Source: Lumbricus rubellus (Eukaryota > Annelida > Clitellata > Crassiclitellata > Lumbricidae). From it: a DNA stretch of 64,000 nt. Every line of letters starts with the position of its first letter. Within the stretch, counting starts at the first letter, position 1. Positions 24,905-37,000 of the stretch are shown one piece after another. A model generated the notes under the pieces. The model searched no databases. It was not told the DNA's origin and saw only the letters and a program-made list of their open reading frames with translations. The stretch covers positions 44,922,509-44,986,508 of the forward strand of contig OX243812.1 of assembly GCA_945859605.1 (NCBI GenBank), written 5' to 3'. The position numbers and the translations under genes were made by a program.

Positions 24905-25157
24905 AGCCCCAATGGTGCTATCTTTAAAGGTTCGGCAAGACAGATGGAGATGTCCTAAGCGTAGCTGTAGGCAAAACATCCCACTGCGACAAGGCGTGTG
25001 GCTACAAGGATCACGCCTAACTTACCGACAAACCATCCTCTTCGTATATTGCTGGTCCAAAGAAATGACGAGCATTCGTTTTTGCGAGTGTGAACTGGAA
25101 ATTGCGAAAGAAACGGTAATAGACTGGAATAACTATCTGCGTGTGGCGGTGAATTAA

Positions 25158-27050
25158 TTTCTGCATGTAAAATTTCGTATAGGGATCTTGAAAAAAGGCG
25201 TGGTCTATGTGCGACTCTATGGTCGGCCATGTTGGTATACAGCTGTGAGCTGTTGTCCAAGTAGGCTACACACTGTTACGCGGTGAATTGTTAGTTGATG
25301 GAATAAATTTATCGTTATAGGCCTACTAATCTATCCATAGGCCTATACCTGAACAGATCATAGTAATCTAAGGACCATCCAGCCTGGAGCGGCCCGAATC
25401 CTTGAAGCGAATTTCGGCCAGAAGCCCAGAGCCAAAATCTGCTATAATTAACAAGTAGGCCTAGACTTGCGCTTTATGCTGTTTCACGGACTGTAAATGA
25501 CTGGGCTGCTTCCAACGTAATTGCAGGCTCAAAATTTCTAAAGCACAACTTGAGAGCCAAGCGCGGGGCACCAGCTTATTCACGAGCGCTGCGTTGAGTC
25601 AGAAGGGTTGTCAGATAAGAGTCCAGTTGCCAGAGGATCACAGAGGCAGTGCAGCTGCTGCTAACGTGTGTCATCTGGGTTGTGAATTGGAAGGATCAGC
25701 TGAGAATGAGATAGGGGGGTAAGAGTTCTGGAAGAAGTGCCTTTTGATTTCGAATGGGAAGCCTGATATGTGATAAAGCAGCATGAGGAAGTTGAGCAGA
25801 GCCGCATTAAGACTAGTGTGGACTTGGGTGCTGTGATTACCCTCCAATGGCCCCTCTGGAAAACCATCGGTCTAGCACGCACATATTTACAACAGCGAGG
25901 CCCTAACACACTAAGATGCGTGGTACTGTATTCAGTGGCTCGGTTGGGAGAACCTGAGGTAGGCCTAAGTTGTGACCAGCAGTCAAGAGTGAGACAGATG
26001 ATCGGGTAGAAAGGGTTGGCTGCATGTCACCAACTTGACTTATCGTCTTCTGCCTGACATGGACTTTTCTTTGGCAAAGAAACAGAAGAAGGCTTGACAG
26101 CCAGTTGAGTGCTGGATTCTCATATCTTTGTCGCACATCATTACTCATAAAGTTCCTTAGCTTCTACATTATAAACTGTCTGCTTAATCCGCTTCATCTG
26201 CAAAGGTGTTAGCAACGGCTGATGCAAAAGGCTTAGAAATAGACCACTTTTATTCTAGATTGTCAGTTTGGTCATGAACTGCAGAGCTGCCCTTGGTATC
26301 ACCCTATGGGCCTATTCTGACAGTGATGCTTGTCTATATTGTTTATATATAGCTTCACACATATAAGAGATTCTGAACTGTAAAAATATTTTCTTCAATA
26401 TTTACTGAACATATTTGATGCTTTGCAGTCTTGTTGTCATTAGTTTGAACAATTTAATTTATTAGCAAACTTGCTATGACTGAATATTGTTGAAGTAAAC
26501 TGTTAACACAATGGAGACTTATAAATAGTAACAGTTCCCCTGCATATAACTAGCCTACAGCACTGCAGCTGACTATAGGCAGCAAAGTAGAAAACAAATT
26601 TGAAAAAAAACACTGAGGTAACTAAAGTAATTCCGCAGTCAGGAAAAAATTTACTACTATGCACTATTCCGAAAATGGCCCAGCAAAATTGTCAATGAGC
26701 ATCGCAAAATAGCTCATATATAGTAGGCTAACAGTGACTTTCAGTTTTGCTTGCGATAGATTGCATGTCTCTGGCTGTAGTTTTTAGCCGCCGGTATTCT
26801 TCGCACATTAACCTGGACATTCAAGCTCGTGTATTTTGTACTTCTCTAATTGACCCTTTATCCCTTTTATTAAGTTTGACGCCGATAATACAGTAAAAAC
26901 ACAGGAAATAATTGTTATAATAAGCGCTATTCGCATAGGCCTACGTATCCAAGGTCAACAAGCATTAGCTGTAAGCCAATATGGCGCAGGCCATTATGCA
27001 AATGAGCCGTGACGTCATTACGCAAAGACCGAATATAGGGTTTCTGTGTG
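25158..27050. other. Interior of the 3.2-kb element after the transposase fragment
   Basis: No continuation of the Merlin-type catalytic domain could be read in any frame. Frames at 25661-26148 on both strands overlap one another and lack motifs. Confidence 0.4.
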
Positions 27051-27325
27051 TGGGGGTGAATTAACCGACAAGTACCCCATTTCATTTCATCCGCCAAAAA
27101 AGTTGATGACCTTTTTTCAAAATTTTCGGGTTAATCATACCATTTCATCCGCCAAAAAAGTTGATGACCTTTTTTTAGTCATTTGGCGAAATTTTCGGGA
27201 AATTAGTCGTTTCGTCGAAATTTGCTCCCAATTTTTTCCCACATTTGTGGGGTCCCCCTAAAGTGTGGAAAGTGTGGGGGCCCCTGTTCGGCAGAACATG
27301 TTGAACATGTCTTAATCCGGCCCTG

Positions 27326-27431
27326 AATGAAGGACTTTCCCAAGGTCCCTACGCGGCGACTTTAGGTGGATTCGAACCTGCAAACCTTGGGCGGCAAGGG
27401 ACGAACATGCCCACTATATTAAAGCGCCACA
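27326..27431 (-). mobile_element. Split tRNA-derived SINE, 5' part with B box
   Basis: It continues the SINE interrupted at 24114. GGATTCGAACC (27368-27378), the complement of a B box, and the flanking CCAAGGTCCCTACGC match the other SINE copies. Confidence 0.8.
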
Positions 27432-27690
27432 CATTGCTGCTATTTAACTAGAAGCTGGGTTGATAAAACGAATTTGTGCTTAAGGGACATAGCCTAAGCT
27501 TAATTGTTAATATCGCAAACTTGACAATTGCATAGGCCTATAATTCTTAATCTTAAGTAGGCCTAACTACACAAATAGGCTATTTGTACAGTGGAGGGAA
27601 GTCAATGTCCGGGGATTTATGTCCTAGGCTAAACGGGGTTTGTCCGGAAAGGGGGGGGGGTTGCCGGGGTTGTCGAGAGGGGCTGATGCC

Positions 27691-28559
27691 CAGTGGCGTA
27701 GCCAGCTATTTTTTCATGGGGGGCAGTGGGGTGGCAGCTTAAAATGATGGGGTGGCTACCGTTGGCAATTAAAGCGCGCATCGGCATCGCGGGGGTTCAA
27801 AATATTCGGAGAGTCATACGAGGAGCTAGACAGACAGCTATAGGGTGGATGATGCTAACAGGCCTGAAAATACTAAATATTCCATACATACGTAGGCCTA
27901 CCTACATACAGGGTGCGCAAAAAAGTAATCCCTACGGTTTTTAGCCCATATCTTGGCCAAGCATACGAATTTTTAAATGAAACTTTACAGTCTTAAAGGC
28001 AATTCATATTTACGTACAATGCTTCAAATTTCAACATACCACTTTTAGTGAGGCCACCTACCGTTTTTTGACGATTCAAAAACGAAACGCAATTTTTAAA
28101 ACGGCTTTTTGCTAATAGGCTATCATGGCCAGAAGTAAGAATTTAAAAATGAATCTTTACAGGTTTAACGACAATTCATATTTACACATGATAGCCAGAT
28201 TTCATCAAAATATTTCAAACACAACAAAAGTTATACCACTTTTAGTGAAGCCATAGACTATGTATTTGTAGATTTTGGATGTATTACAGTACTGGACATA
28301 ATACGCATGCAAGCCTCACTAGCCTGTCTGTCCCACAGTGCACTATAGTGGCCTGTCCCACTTTCCCATCACCCACTCTATAAGAAATTGTACAGGAAGT
28401 TGTATAAAAAATAAAATAAGTCAAGTTATATAACATTCTTTATCACTCGTAAAAGTAAAAAGTAAAACAAGCGCAGGGATTGGGGGGGGCAGCTGGGAGG
28501 CAGCCCTTTCATTTGGGGGGAGGCGGCTGCCCCCTTGCCCCTCCGTAGTTACGCCACTG
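27691..28559. mobile_element. hAT MITE, TSD CTGATGCC / CTAATGCC
   Basis: Ends CAGTGGCGTAGC and the weaker GTAGTTACGCCACTG bound 869 bp. The flanking octamers differ by one base. Within it, about 27906-28290 holds a duplicated segment (CACTTTTAGTGAGGCC / CACTTTTAGTGAAGCC, TTAAAAATGAA) related to the mariner remnant at 61.1 kb. It is older than the 20231 relative, judged from its less perfect ends. Confidence 0.75.
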
Positions 28560-30992
28560 CTAATGCCCTACAGTCGTATATACATGCATTATTAAAATGT
28601 GTAGTCAGAATAGGCCTATGACGCATTCTGTATAGGCCTATTAGTAGAGCGGCCTGGTCAAAAATTGTTTACTTTGCAATACAAGTATGAAATTTGGTAC
28701 ATGCCACGAAAATGTCATGTATCGTGCCCCGCTCCCATTCGATTTGAACAAAAAGGGCATCAGCTTTTTTAGGATGGAAAATTGGTATGTTTTCTGACTT
28801 TCCGATCGGATGACTAAAAAGAGTTGTCAGATTTTTTCTGCCCATGCAGGATCATAACAAATTTTCCGGACCCAAGGTACAAAATTTTGGGCCCCTGGAA
28901 AATTTCTGTACCTCCTCCTCCTCCTCCTCCTCCTCCTCCTCCTCCTCCTCTTCAGCGTATAATTCTGTTTATGCAGCATATATGCTGTTTAGAGTTTAGG
29001 CAATACGTCCCGCGTGTTACCATGGCACAACTTTATACCCTAGGCGTGTTCCTGCAGAATCCTACTGCAAACAGTTGGCCTAACCTATACAAACCATTTA
29101 GAGTAGGCTAAGGCAAATTTTAAATGTGTTTTGCAACTTACTTTTGCGAGTGGAGTGTATACAGTTATACACTCTATGGGCTATACATAGGCCTTGGTCC
29201 TACCTGATGATATAAAGTCAGGTGTAGCCTACAGACTTTAGGTGAATGAGGTGCAGCAATACGCGTTATCGACTTCATTTGCTTAGCCTCGGCAATGTCG
29301 GCATACGGGAATTTAAGACTTAGGTCTAGTTGGTCGGCCTTCTTTTTACCTCTGATATTGAGACTGAGAGTGTAGGCATACGTACGGCCTCTGAACTCGT
29401 TGGCGTTGAGCTAACTAGTAGGCCTAACTATACGGACTCAGATCAAAGTCAGACGGTGTTTAATCTAGTCCCTCTTCAGGGAAGGGAATCCAGGTTGGTT
29501 TATGGGTGGGGGTGGGGGCAAACGGACGTCCTCACACGCGCCTCGGCGATCGTCCGCCGAACGGTCGTTTGTCCCCCGCCAAAACCTGGATTTCCGTCCA
29601 GAAGAAGGGACTAGCCTATAGGTTAGACACTGATCGAACCGTATAGTCGTATCACTGATATACATGTCATAATTATATCCTACAGCACTGCCAAACAAAA
29701 TAATGACCTTAGTCCTAATTAAACAATTCTGGACTTAGGAAATGTCCGTCGTGTCATAGACATCTAGATAGATTGCGCTAATGTATCTAGATGTCTATGC
29801 CTGTGCCTTATCTCTCATCTATGAAGAAGTATATAGGAGCTGCTGGAACTAGTAGCCTAGACGACCCCGCAGAATTTTATATAGGCCTATATAACTTACG
29901 TATAGTATATACTATATATATATAGGCGGCATATAATAGGCCCTATACATCACTGCAGGTATACATCACAAGGACCGTAAACTTTGTCTTCCTCGATGCA
30001 TTGAGATCCAGGTATCTGCATGAACTCAGCCATCAAATTTCCCAACTATAGTATCTATAGATTCCGTCCGATGTGGGTATCCGTGTTTGTCAGCGTCTGT
30101 ACACGATTGGTTTTGTTTGTATGTGCGTGAAGCAGCGTTACTGTAGGCCTACTAGACCGTATAGGCCTATTTACCGTTTGTTCCGCTATAGGCCTACTCC
30201 ATTCAGCTGTAGCCTGTAGACACCCTCTAACTCGTCTGTGTCGTGACTCGTGAAGATGTCTCCACAGAGAAAGCGCATTTGCGACGCAGTGAACAGTTGA
30301 ACTAGTAGTGTTTACTGAAGCTCTGTTCAGCCTGGCAATATTTCATTTGCGCCATCGTAGGCCTATATAATGTGCATTGTGTTAAGTGACAAAAAAAATT
30401 ATTTGTAGACCTGTTGTGCTGACTTGATGGTTCAGGGCATCAATAGGGCCTAAAAGGCAGTCGTCACAATATGTCAACACCTCCTTTTGAGTCTTACTTT
30501 GGACCACGTCTTCATGCGTGTCTTCTGCAGTACCGAATAATGATTAATGTAGCCTATCTATGACCTATTTAGAAGTAAAAGTTACAGTATGACGGTAGAC
30601 TTCCTCTTTCTGATCAGCAATGCTTCTTGGTAAGATTATTCGTTGTAATTTAGACTCAAGTTGCCTTAATACAATTACCGTATTGAGATGTTCGCTGCAG
30701 GTCTACTAGCTGTCTATAGGCCAAAGTTGTTGCATTGTCCCTGTAATTTTTGTTATTTCTTTGGACTCACAGAAAAATGGCCGATTTCCGACAGGCTATA
30801 ATACTGCAGCAACATTTTTGCCATAATGCGTTTAAAACCTGTTGTGCTCAGATTTGCAATAGCATGTATAGTCTATTATTTTTAGAGGCTGAATTAAAAA
30901 CTGAATGGATGAGTCAAACTGTTGAACGATAATTATATAGGCCTAATATTTAATTATTATGCACTTTATCCAATATTTTCTGTCTTTTTCAG
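28560..30992. other. Intergenic DNA upstream of the adaptor gene
   Basis: Contents are a (CTC)n run at about 28913-28950, an inverted repeat at 29467-29611 built on TAGTCCCT and AATCCAGG, and a perfect hairpin at 29755-29799. Any upstream exon or promoter of the adaptor gene should lie here, but none was recognised. Confidence 0.45.
29755..29799. other. Perfect 15-bp stem hairpin
   Basis: CATAGACATCTAGAT is followed after 15 bases by its exact complement ATCTAGATGTCTATG. No T-run or gene boundary accompanies it. It may be a small palindromic insertion. Confidence 0.8.
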
Positions 30993-31021
30993 AGACTGTA
31001 GACGCCAGTTACTGGTTCCTG

Positions 31022-34000
31022 ATGCCAGTTCTGTCTTGCATCTGTCTGGCTGTTGCGATCATTCTGGCCGTGTCTTCTTCCGGTGGACAACGATGCTGCA
31101 GAAGAAGGTAATACATTAGCATTTATAAATAACGCATTCTAAAGCCATAATCATAGAAAAGTGAATCTGAGGTTAAGTGAGGTCTTAAGTGTCTTTCCAT
31201 CCTTCTTTGGTCAATAAATGAGTCCATGGAGACCAGGGCCTATTTTAAAGAATTTTTCACCAAGCACGTCCCCCCCCCCCTAAGAAAAAATTGTGAAATT
31301 GCAAATGCCTGTTTATTAATAACTAAGTGCTTTAGCCCATCTATCACACTTGTAAGGTCTTTCTCCAGTATGAGTTTGCTTATGCGTTTCTAGCTTATAT
31401 TAATAAGTAAATGGTTTAGCACATCTATCACACTTGTAAGGTCTCTCCAGTATGAGTTAGATTATGAAAATTTTCAAATTAGCTGAGAACTTGAAATGAG
31501 TCAAACGACATGATAATTTGATATTGAATTTGATAACATTCCAATTTTTGCATGAACCAAATAGTTTCTTATACTATTCTAACACTGTCATTATAATTAT
31601 TAGTTACGAAATGGACGACACATGTCTTAACGGTATCATTGATCATGGGTCAAGTCTTCAAGACAAAGGCAAAGTTTATAGCTAAGCTAACAGACTAACA
31701 GTTACTGGCGCCGTCTTGCGGCTGGTCAGTTTGAGTCGCAGTCAGATAATTAAAACACGTCCTTGAACCATTCCTGGGATTTGGCCTTCACAGTTGGTCG
31801 CGAACGTCGGTTACAAGCTTGAAACCATGCTCGCAGTGCTGGGCGTACATCAAATTTTGATGTAACCGGCATATTCATTCGGACATGTAAATGTGCATCA
31901 ACTGTCTCTGCATTGAGGCTGCTTCTATCATCATCCTTCATGAGATTGTATGCACTAACAAGTCTCTCCACGTCACATGAATGAGGCTTTGCTGCGAGTA
32001 GTCTGGCGACAGCTACAGAAACAGAACGCCAGTCTGCATTAGTCAGACTGATCTTAAGGAAATCCTGCAATGTGCTTGTGTTGGACATCTGCGCTTTCTT
32101 TGCAGCGTTCACCAGCTCTCCGTAGCTACTGTAGAAGTCACGCTTCGCAAAGTCTGATGCGAGGCCAGTGTACACCCGTTCAATGTCTTCATCAGATGCA
32201 TTGCCGTTCAGAAGCATTGGTGGAGAAAGCGCCTGAAACTCCAGTGCATAGCGAAGATCACTGGCACCTTTGTCAGTTCCGAGTCGACTGGTCAGAAAGT
32301 TGCACAGCGAACAAATAATCTCAGTCTTGATGGCATACACATCGCGACCGCAACTGCTAACGAGAGAGTGCTCTCTCTTACAGTGCCTTAATTGGACGAC
32401 TGTGAGCTTAACAGTGTCGTAACTCTTGATAACTTCATCGGCTTGTTCCTCATTCCCTGTAATTGTTACTTTCTCCTCATATCCACCTGGGTGCGGACGC
32501 TGTAATAATTTCCTTAGGTCCTCCACACATTTATCACGATCACTTTCGACGTCAAACAGAGTCACTTGGTTGCCCTGCAACTTCTTCTGAAATCTAGAGT
32601 AGATGTACAGCGCGTCACACAAGATCGCTGCAATGTGAACAGTGTCAGCATTAATCCACTTCTTCAGCATGCCATATTCTTCAGCGTCTTTCAGGGAGAA
32701 AGTCTGCAGATGTCGCATCATCGGTCTGTAGTTGTCCAGAATGGATGACAGAAGACTGTTAGAATATTGTGTGAATCTTATGTCGATTACTGATGGATAC
32801 TGTCTGACTGTGACGCCAAGTTCTTCCGCATGCTTCTTGAATTCCTTTGTTCTACATGCTGAACTGTTATAGAAACGCGTAACTGCTTTACAGTCATCTA
32901 TAACACGCCGTGCTTCAGGAACACCTGTAGTCATGTCTTTGAACACTAACTGAGAACGGTGAACACTGCACCATATTTTGAGGAGAGGGCTAGGGCCCTT
33001 ACATGGACTTGACGTGTCCTTAGTGGTGTTGTCTTTGCGTTCTTGCTCGAGCAGTGTCCATAGCGAATGATGTCTTCCAGTATTTTCTGACGCGCCGTCT
33101 GTGACAATAGAGGTTGTTTGCTTAAATATCTCTGGCCATGTTGCTCCACACTTTGCAGACGCCTTCCTGAGTGCCTCCAATAACCCCTCGCTACCTCGCT
33201 TCTCGCTTTCAGCCAAGCCCATGTACCAAGTCTCCATGTCTCCAACCGCCGTTACAACCTGCGCCATAACATGCTTGTTGTCTATTCGCTGCTTGTCAAC
33301 AGCACCATCAACTCTGAGAGAAAGCGCAAGGATATCTTTAAATCGGAGTGCAAATGCCTTACGGTCCGTTTCTGCGATTGTCAGTAGCATGTCGCGATGG
33401 CTTGCAGGAGTGACATACTGTAGATCTGTGTTAGTAGGAGAAAACGGAATTTCAGGGTTGTTCAAGTCTATTCTTTCAGCCATCAATGACGCCACGTATC
33501 TAGCTGGAAATGACCACGCAGATAGTGTCCCGCGTTTGGCATCCATGTATACCTTAATCATGTTTCTTGCTATCTTTTGTTCCAATGCAGTGTTAGCAAA
33601 TCGCAGTTGTTTCTCCAACACAGTTTCTCCCTCATGTATCCGACCCTCGGCAAGAGCCTTCTGTTGTCGACTACGTGTCAAACAAGCATTGTGTACTGTC
33701 GATCCACAGTGTTCATCATACATCTGCTGCCTGAACACTGCACCATTTGCAGTGCATATGGCTGGGATCCTTTGACAGTGGATCTTCACCAGATCAGGAT
33801 GTGCACAACAGATTTTGCAATGCACAATCCTCCTTCTACCAGACCCACCACGAGCTTCACTTCTGTACTCTGCCCAATGCTCAGCCTCAACCTTCTGTTT
33901 GCGTCCTGACTGATTTTTGCTTGACTGTACAACCCCTTGAAATTAAATTGCCTCGTGAACCTTTTCCTCAAACTCATCGACTTTCACATCCACCGGTTTA

Positions 34001-37000
34001 CTTCCAGCTGGAGATAGCGAAGCTGTCACACTTATGGTTGACGCTGAACATGTTAACTGTGCGGATGTCCTTGACTGCTCTTCGGTTGTGGTACTATTAC
34101 TAGCTGCAGTACTTGTTGAAATTGAATGACCAGTGCCACATTCGTCATCAGAAATGTTTGTGTCTGATTCCGCTGTGTGTTGACTATTCTGTTTTTCAAT
34201 ACTTACATAGTGATTTGTGCCAACCAACCCCAGATATATAGCGTAAGACTCAGTCTCACATGACGATGCTTGAGATGAGGTAGGTAATGTTGCCATATCA
34301 ATACGCTGTTCCCCCTCCACAGTTAAAATGATGATAGGTCGTCGATACAGATTGACTGCTACAGAAAGAATTACACCATCACCCCATGTGCCACATTTCT
34401 TCATGTTGTCGATATATACTTGCAATTCCTGCTCTGTCATAGCTCCACTGTCCAAGATCATCTGCGACTGTGAGTGCGACTGCAGACATTCAACCAGTTC
34501 CATGCGTACATCATGAGCAGTTGTCGCTGTCGCTGAGCTTCCGCGTCCAAGCTGAGTCAACTGTCTGGCGAGTGAACTAAATAAACAGTTTCCATCTGCA
34601 GCCACATTGACAACCATCATATTCCTCTGTGCAGCTAATGATTTCAACTTATCCATTTCCGTCAACTGTCTCGGCTCAAACGAATCTGAAATTGCAAAGT
34701 ACACAAGTATGCCAAAGAATGTTAGATGGTCGAAAAAATGACACCCACTTTAAAGAACTTGCTTATGCTATAACTCTTACTAAACTACTATTATTGTAGG
34801 CTATATATCAGATGCTAGTAGCTTATATCTATTCATAATTACATATCTTCAATGATGACACAGAGTCACGGAAGTGCTGAGGGAGACCTTTACCTTTAAT
34901 ATAATACTATATGACAATAATGATATAGACTGTTTGACAGGTCACTTGGTACAGTTCATCATTTACTTAGCTACATTTATCAATGTAATCGTTTCTTAAC
35001 TTTTTAAGTTAACATACTGCAACAATTTATAATTTTACAGCTGTGTTGAGGACCAAAGCAACTAACCTGCGTGCGCGTTCCTCTTCGTCATTCGTTTAAA
35101 CATGGCCTGTGTGTCGTTTCCAGGTGACGACGCAACCCGTTTTTTACTCATCGTGAAATTCGCAAATGAATGAAGTAATGAACTAAAACAACTGAACTGA
35201 CCGAAAGGCCTAATAGTCCTAATATCGTAATAATAAATGTCAATAAACAATTATGAATTATAACGAAAACTCAACTGTAGCCTAAATATTATTATTTTTA
35301 CATCAGTCACAGTTTGTAAACAAGTTTAACGCGCTGCATGACGTCATGACGCAGCCCAAATAGATGTATGGAACGCCGTTCGAACTTTCCTAAAGAAATT
35401 AAATATATTGGCGGTGTTTTTTAAAACAACTTTAAACAAGTTCAGTAAGTGCCGTGCCAGGCGTGCCTGAGCGATCAAGCACGGACCGTCAATTCCTCAG
35501 GCACGTTTTTGTAATCTCAAAGCACGGACGTGCCTGTCGGCACGTTAAAATAGGCCCTGATGGAGACCCTATCGCCGAGTCAACACCGTCCTAGTCTAAT
35601 CATTACTGCCGTGGCTGTAGCCTACTGAGAGCGCCTTTGAGTTGATTTCTTTATCAAATTCCTGAGATGAATGTTCCAATTCGTTTTTGGTCTCTCTCGT
35701 TTCCATTGGTCACTATAGTGACTTTATAGGCCTATCTGATACGACGATTCTGATCTGCTGGCAATGGACCTTGTCTACAGATTTACAGATTTTGTCTACA
35801 GATTTAGATATCACTGGGGCTACACAGCAATCTTTTCCTGCCTCTACTATCCAAAACTCTATGGTATTGTATTGTATATTGTGTTGTATTGCATCTATAG
35901 GCTACATTTATATAGCGCCTCTCGCAGAATGACCATTCAGAGGCGCTCCAGTAAAGCATAGACTAGACGTTTGCCTGCATCCATGGGTAAATAAATATAG
36001 GCTATATGCACATAAATTGTAAAGCATTTATGATGCTTGCTACAGACCTGCAAAGTATAGGGCCTGCATGCATGCATCATACTTTCTTCTATACGGTATA
36101 CAATAAGTCCAATAATATGTGACTTAAGATACTTTTAAACTGTTTGAACATGCAGACAATACGAAGACGATGTGCGTTGGGTGGCAGACGGTCAGAAGTG
36201 CGGCAACGACGATGATGATCCGACCAATGCAGCTGCAGTTGAAGGGGACAACATCGTCGATGATGATGATGATGATGACTTTCTGGCTGACATAGTGACA
36301 AAAATGCGACCGTTCTCTGAATGCCACTTACGTCCATACTTGTACGAACCGAGTCATGGCGAGAAATCAAAGAACGCTGTCATTGCTGTGCAAAGCTTCG
36401 AAAGAGACCGGAATGTCGTCAACGCTCTGACTGAACAAATACAACATTCGAAGTTTGCAGTCGTCTCATCTACCGGTGAACTGCTTCCAAAGTCTGTCGA
36501 ACTAAAAGGATCGGCCACTACGCATGGTATGCATAGTGATCAGTCACCCGTCCCTGCAGAAAACCAAATTCAGCAGCAAGATCCCGGCACATCACCACGA
36601 GGTACTTACGAAAACTGTTCAGGTAGAGCAATGAGCGGCATCTACGATGATGCTGTTGGGTGTTGCATGCATGCATCCGATGCATGCAGCGTGAGGACGT
36701 ACGCAGAGTTGAACACGTCGTCTTCAACAGACTTTTCGTCTGGAACAGCCACCGTCGCTAGCTACGAGTGTCTTATCAACCAAAAGACAGACTCCTCATA
36801 TCTGAATGTATGCACTTCTGATTTACTGTTGGCTAATGGTGACCAAAATGTGTACAATTTTTCATTGTCGGACTCGTACAACTATACACTACCGGGGAGT
36901 TCTACTGTGAAGAGTGATACCCCGCAACCACCTGCAGCCGATGACTCCATTGCAACAAGGCATGATGCAGCGAATGCCATCTGGCGTTCTTGCGAGAGTC

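Larger units (their letters stand above)
24435..25157 (+). pseudogene. Merlin/IS1595-type transposase, N-terminal fragment split by a MITE
   Basis: Merlin transposases are relatives of bacterial IS1595/IS1016 enzymes. Before the MITE the plus strand reads VEFLQQHGILH then QCANNHTMV. After it, VRQDRWRCPKRSCRQNIPLR leads to SWL-type features (LTYRQTILFVYCWS, ETVIDWNNYLR), the characteristic zinc-binding N-terminal region before the DDE domain. A stop follows at 25157 and no catalytic core was recognised downstream, so the gene is broken. The MITE insertion duplicated CAATGGTG, part of the coding sequence, and thereby interrupts the frame. Confidence 0.7.
24115..27325. mobile_element. 3.2-kb transposon inside a SINE, TSD AATGAAGG
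   Basis: Ends CAGAGCCGGACTAAG and CTTAATCCGGCCCTG are imperfect inverted repeats. AATGAAGG is duplicated perfectly (24107-24114 and 27326-27333) and joins the two halves of a SINE when the element is removed. Subterminal arms around ACTTGTCGGTTAATTCACC are also inverted (24171 and about 27055). The ends look hAT-like, yet the coding remnant inside is Merlin-type, so either a hAT shell carries a nested Merlin or these are unusual Merlin ends. Confidence 0.8.
31234..35559 (-). mobile_element. Near-intact hAT transposon encoding an OTU domain plus transposase
   Basis: The 4,326-bp element has perfect 15-bp inverted repeats CAGGGCCTATTTTAA (31234-31248 and complement 35545-35559) and a perfect 8-bp duplication ATGGAGAC. 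On the minus strand it has a two-exon gene: exon 35151-35067, intron 35066-34686, then a long exon holding an OTU domain and a hAT transposase. The right end (about 35440-35545) has repeated GCACG/CGTGC motifs that could be subterminal transposase-binding sites. The element sits in reverse orientation in the intron of the adaptor gene and accounts for about 85 percent of that intron. Perfect ends and duplication imply recent insertion. Confidence 0.95.

Noticed and set aside
31022..31107. Cleaved signal peptide instead of a transmembrane helix
   Set aside because: Not excluded, but the Cys-Cys-Arg run after the hydrophobic segment and the many SH2-type tyrosine motifs make a cytoplasmic tail more likely.
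33101..34103. Plus-strand frames of up to 224 codons opposite the transposase
   Set aside because: They are antisense shadows of the hAT-OTU coding region and have no independent motifs.
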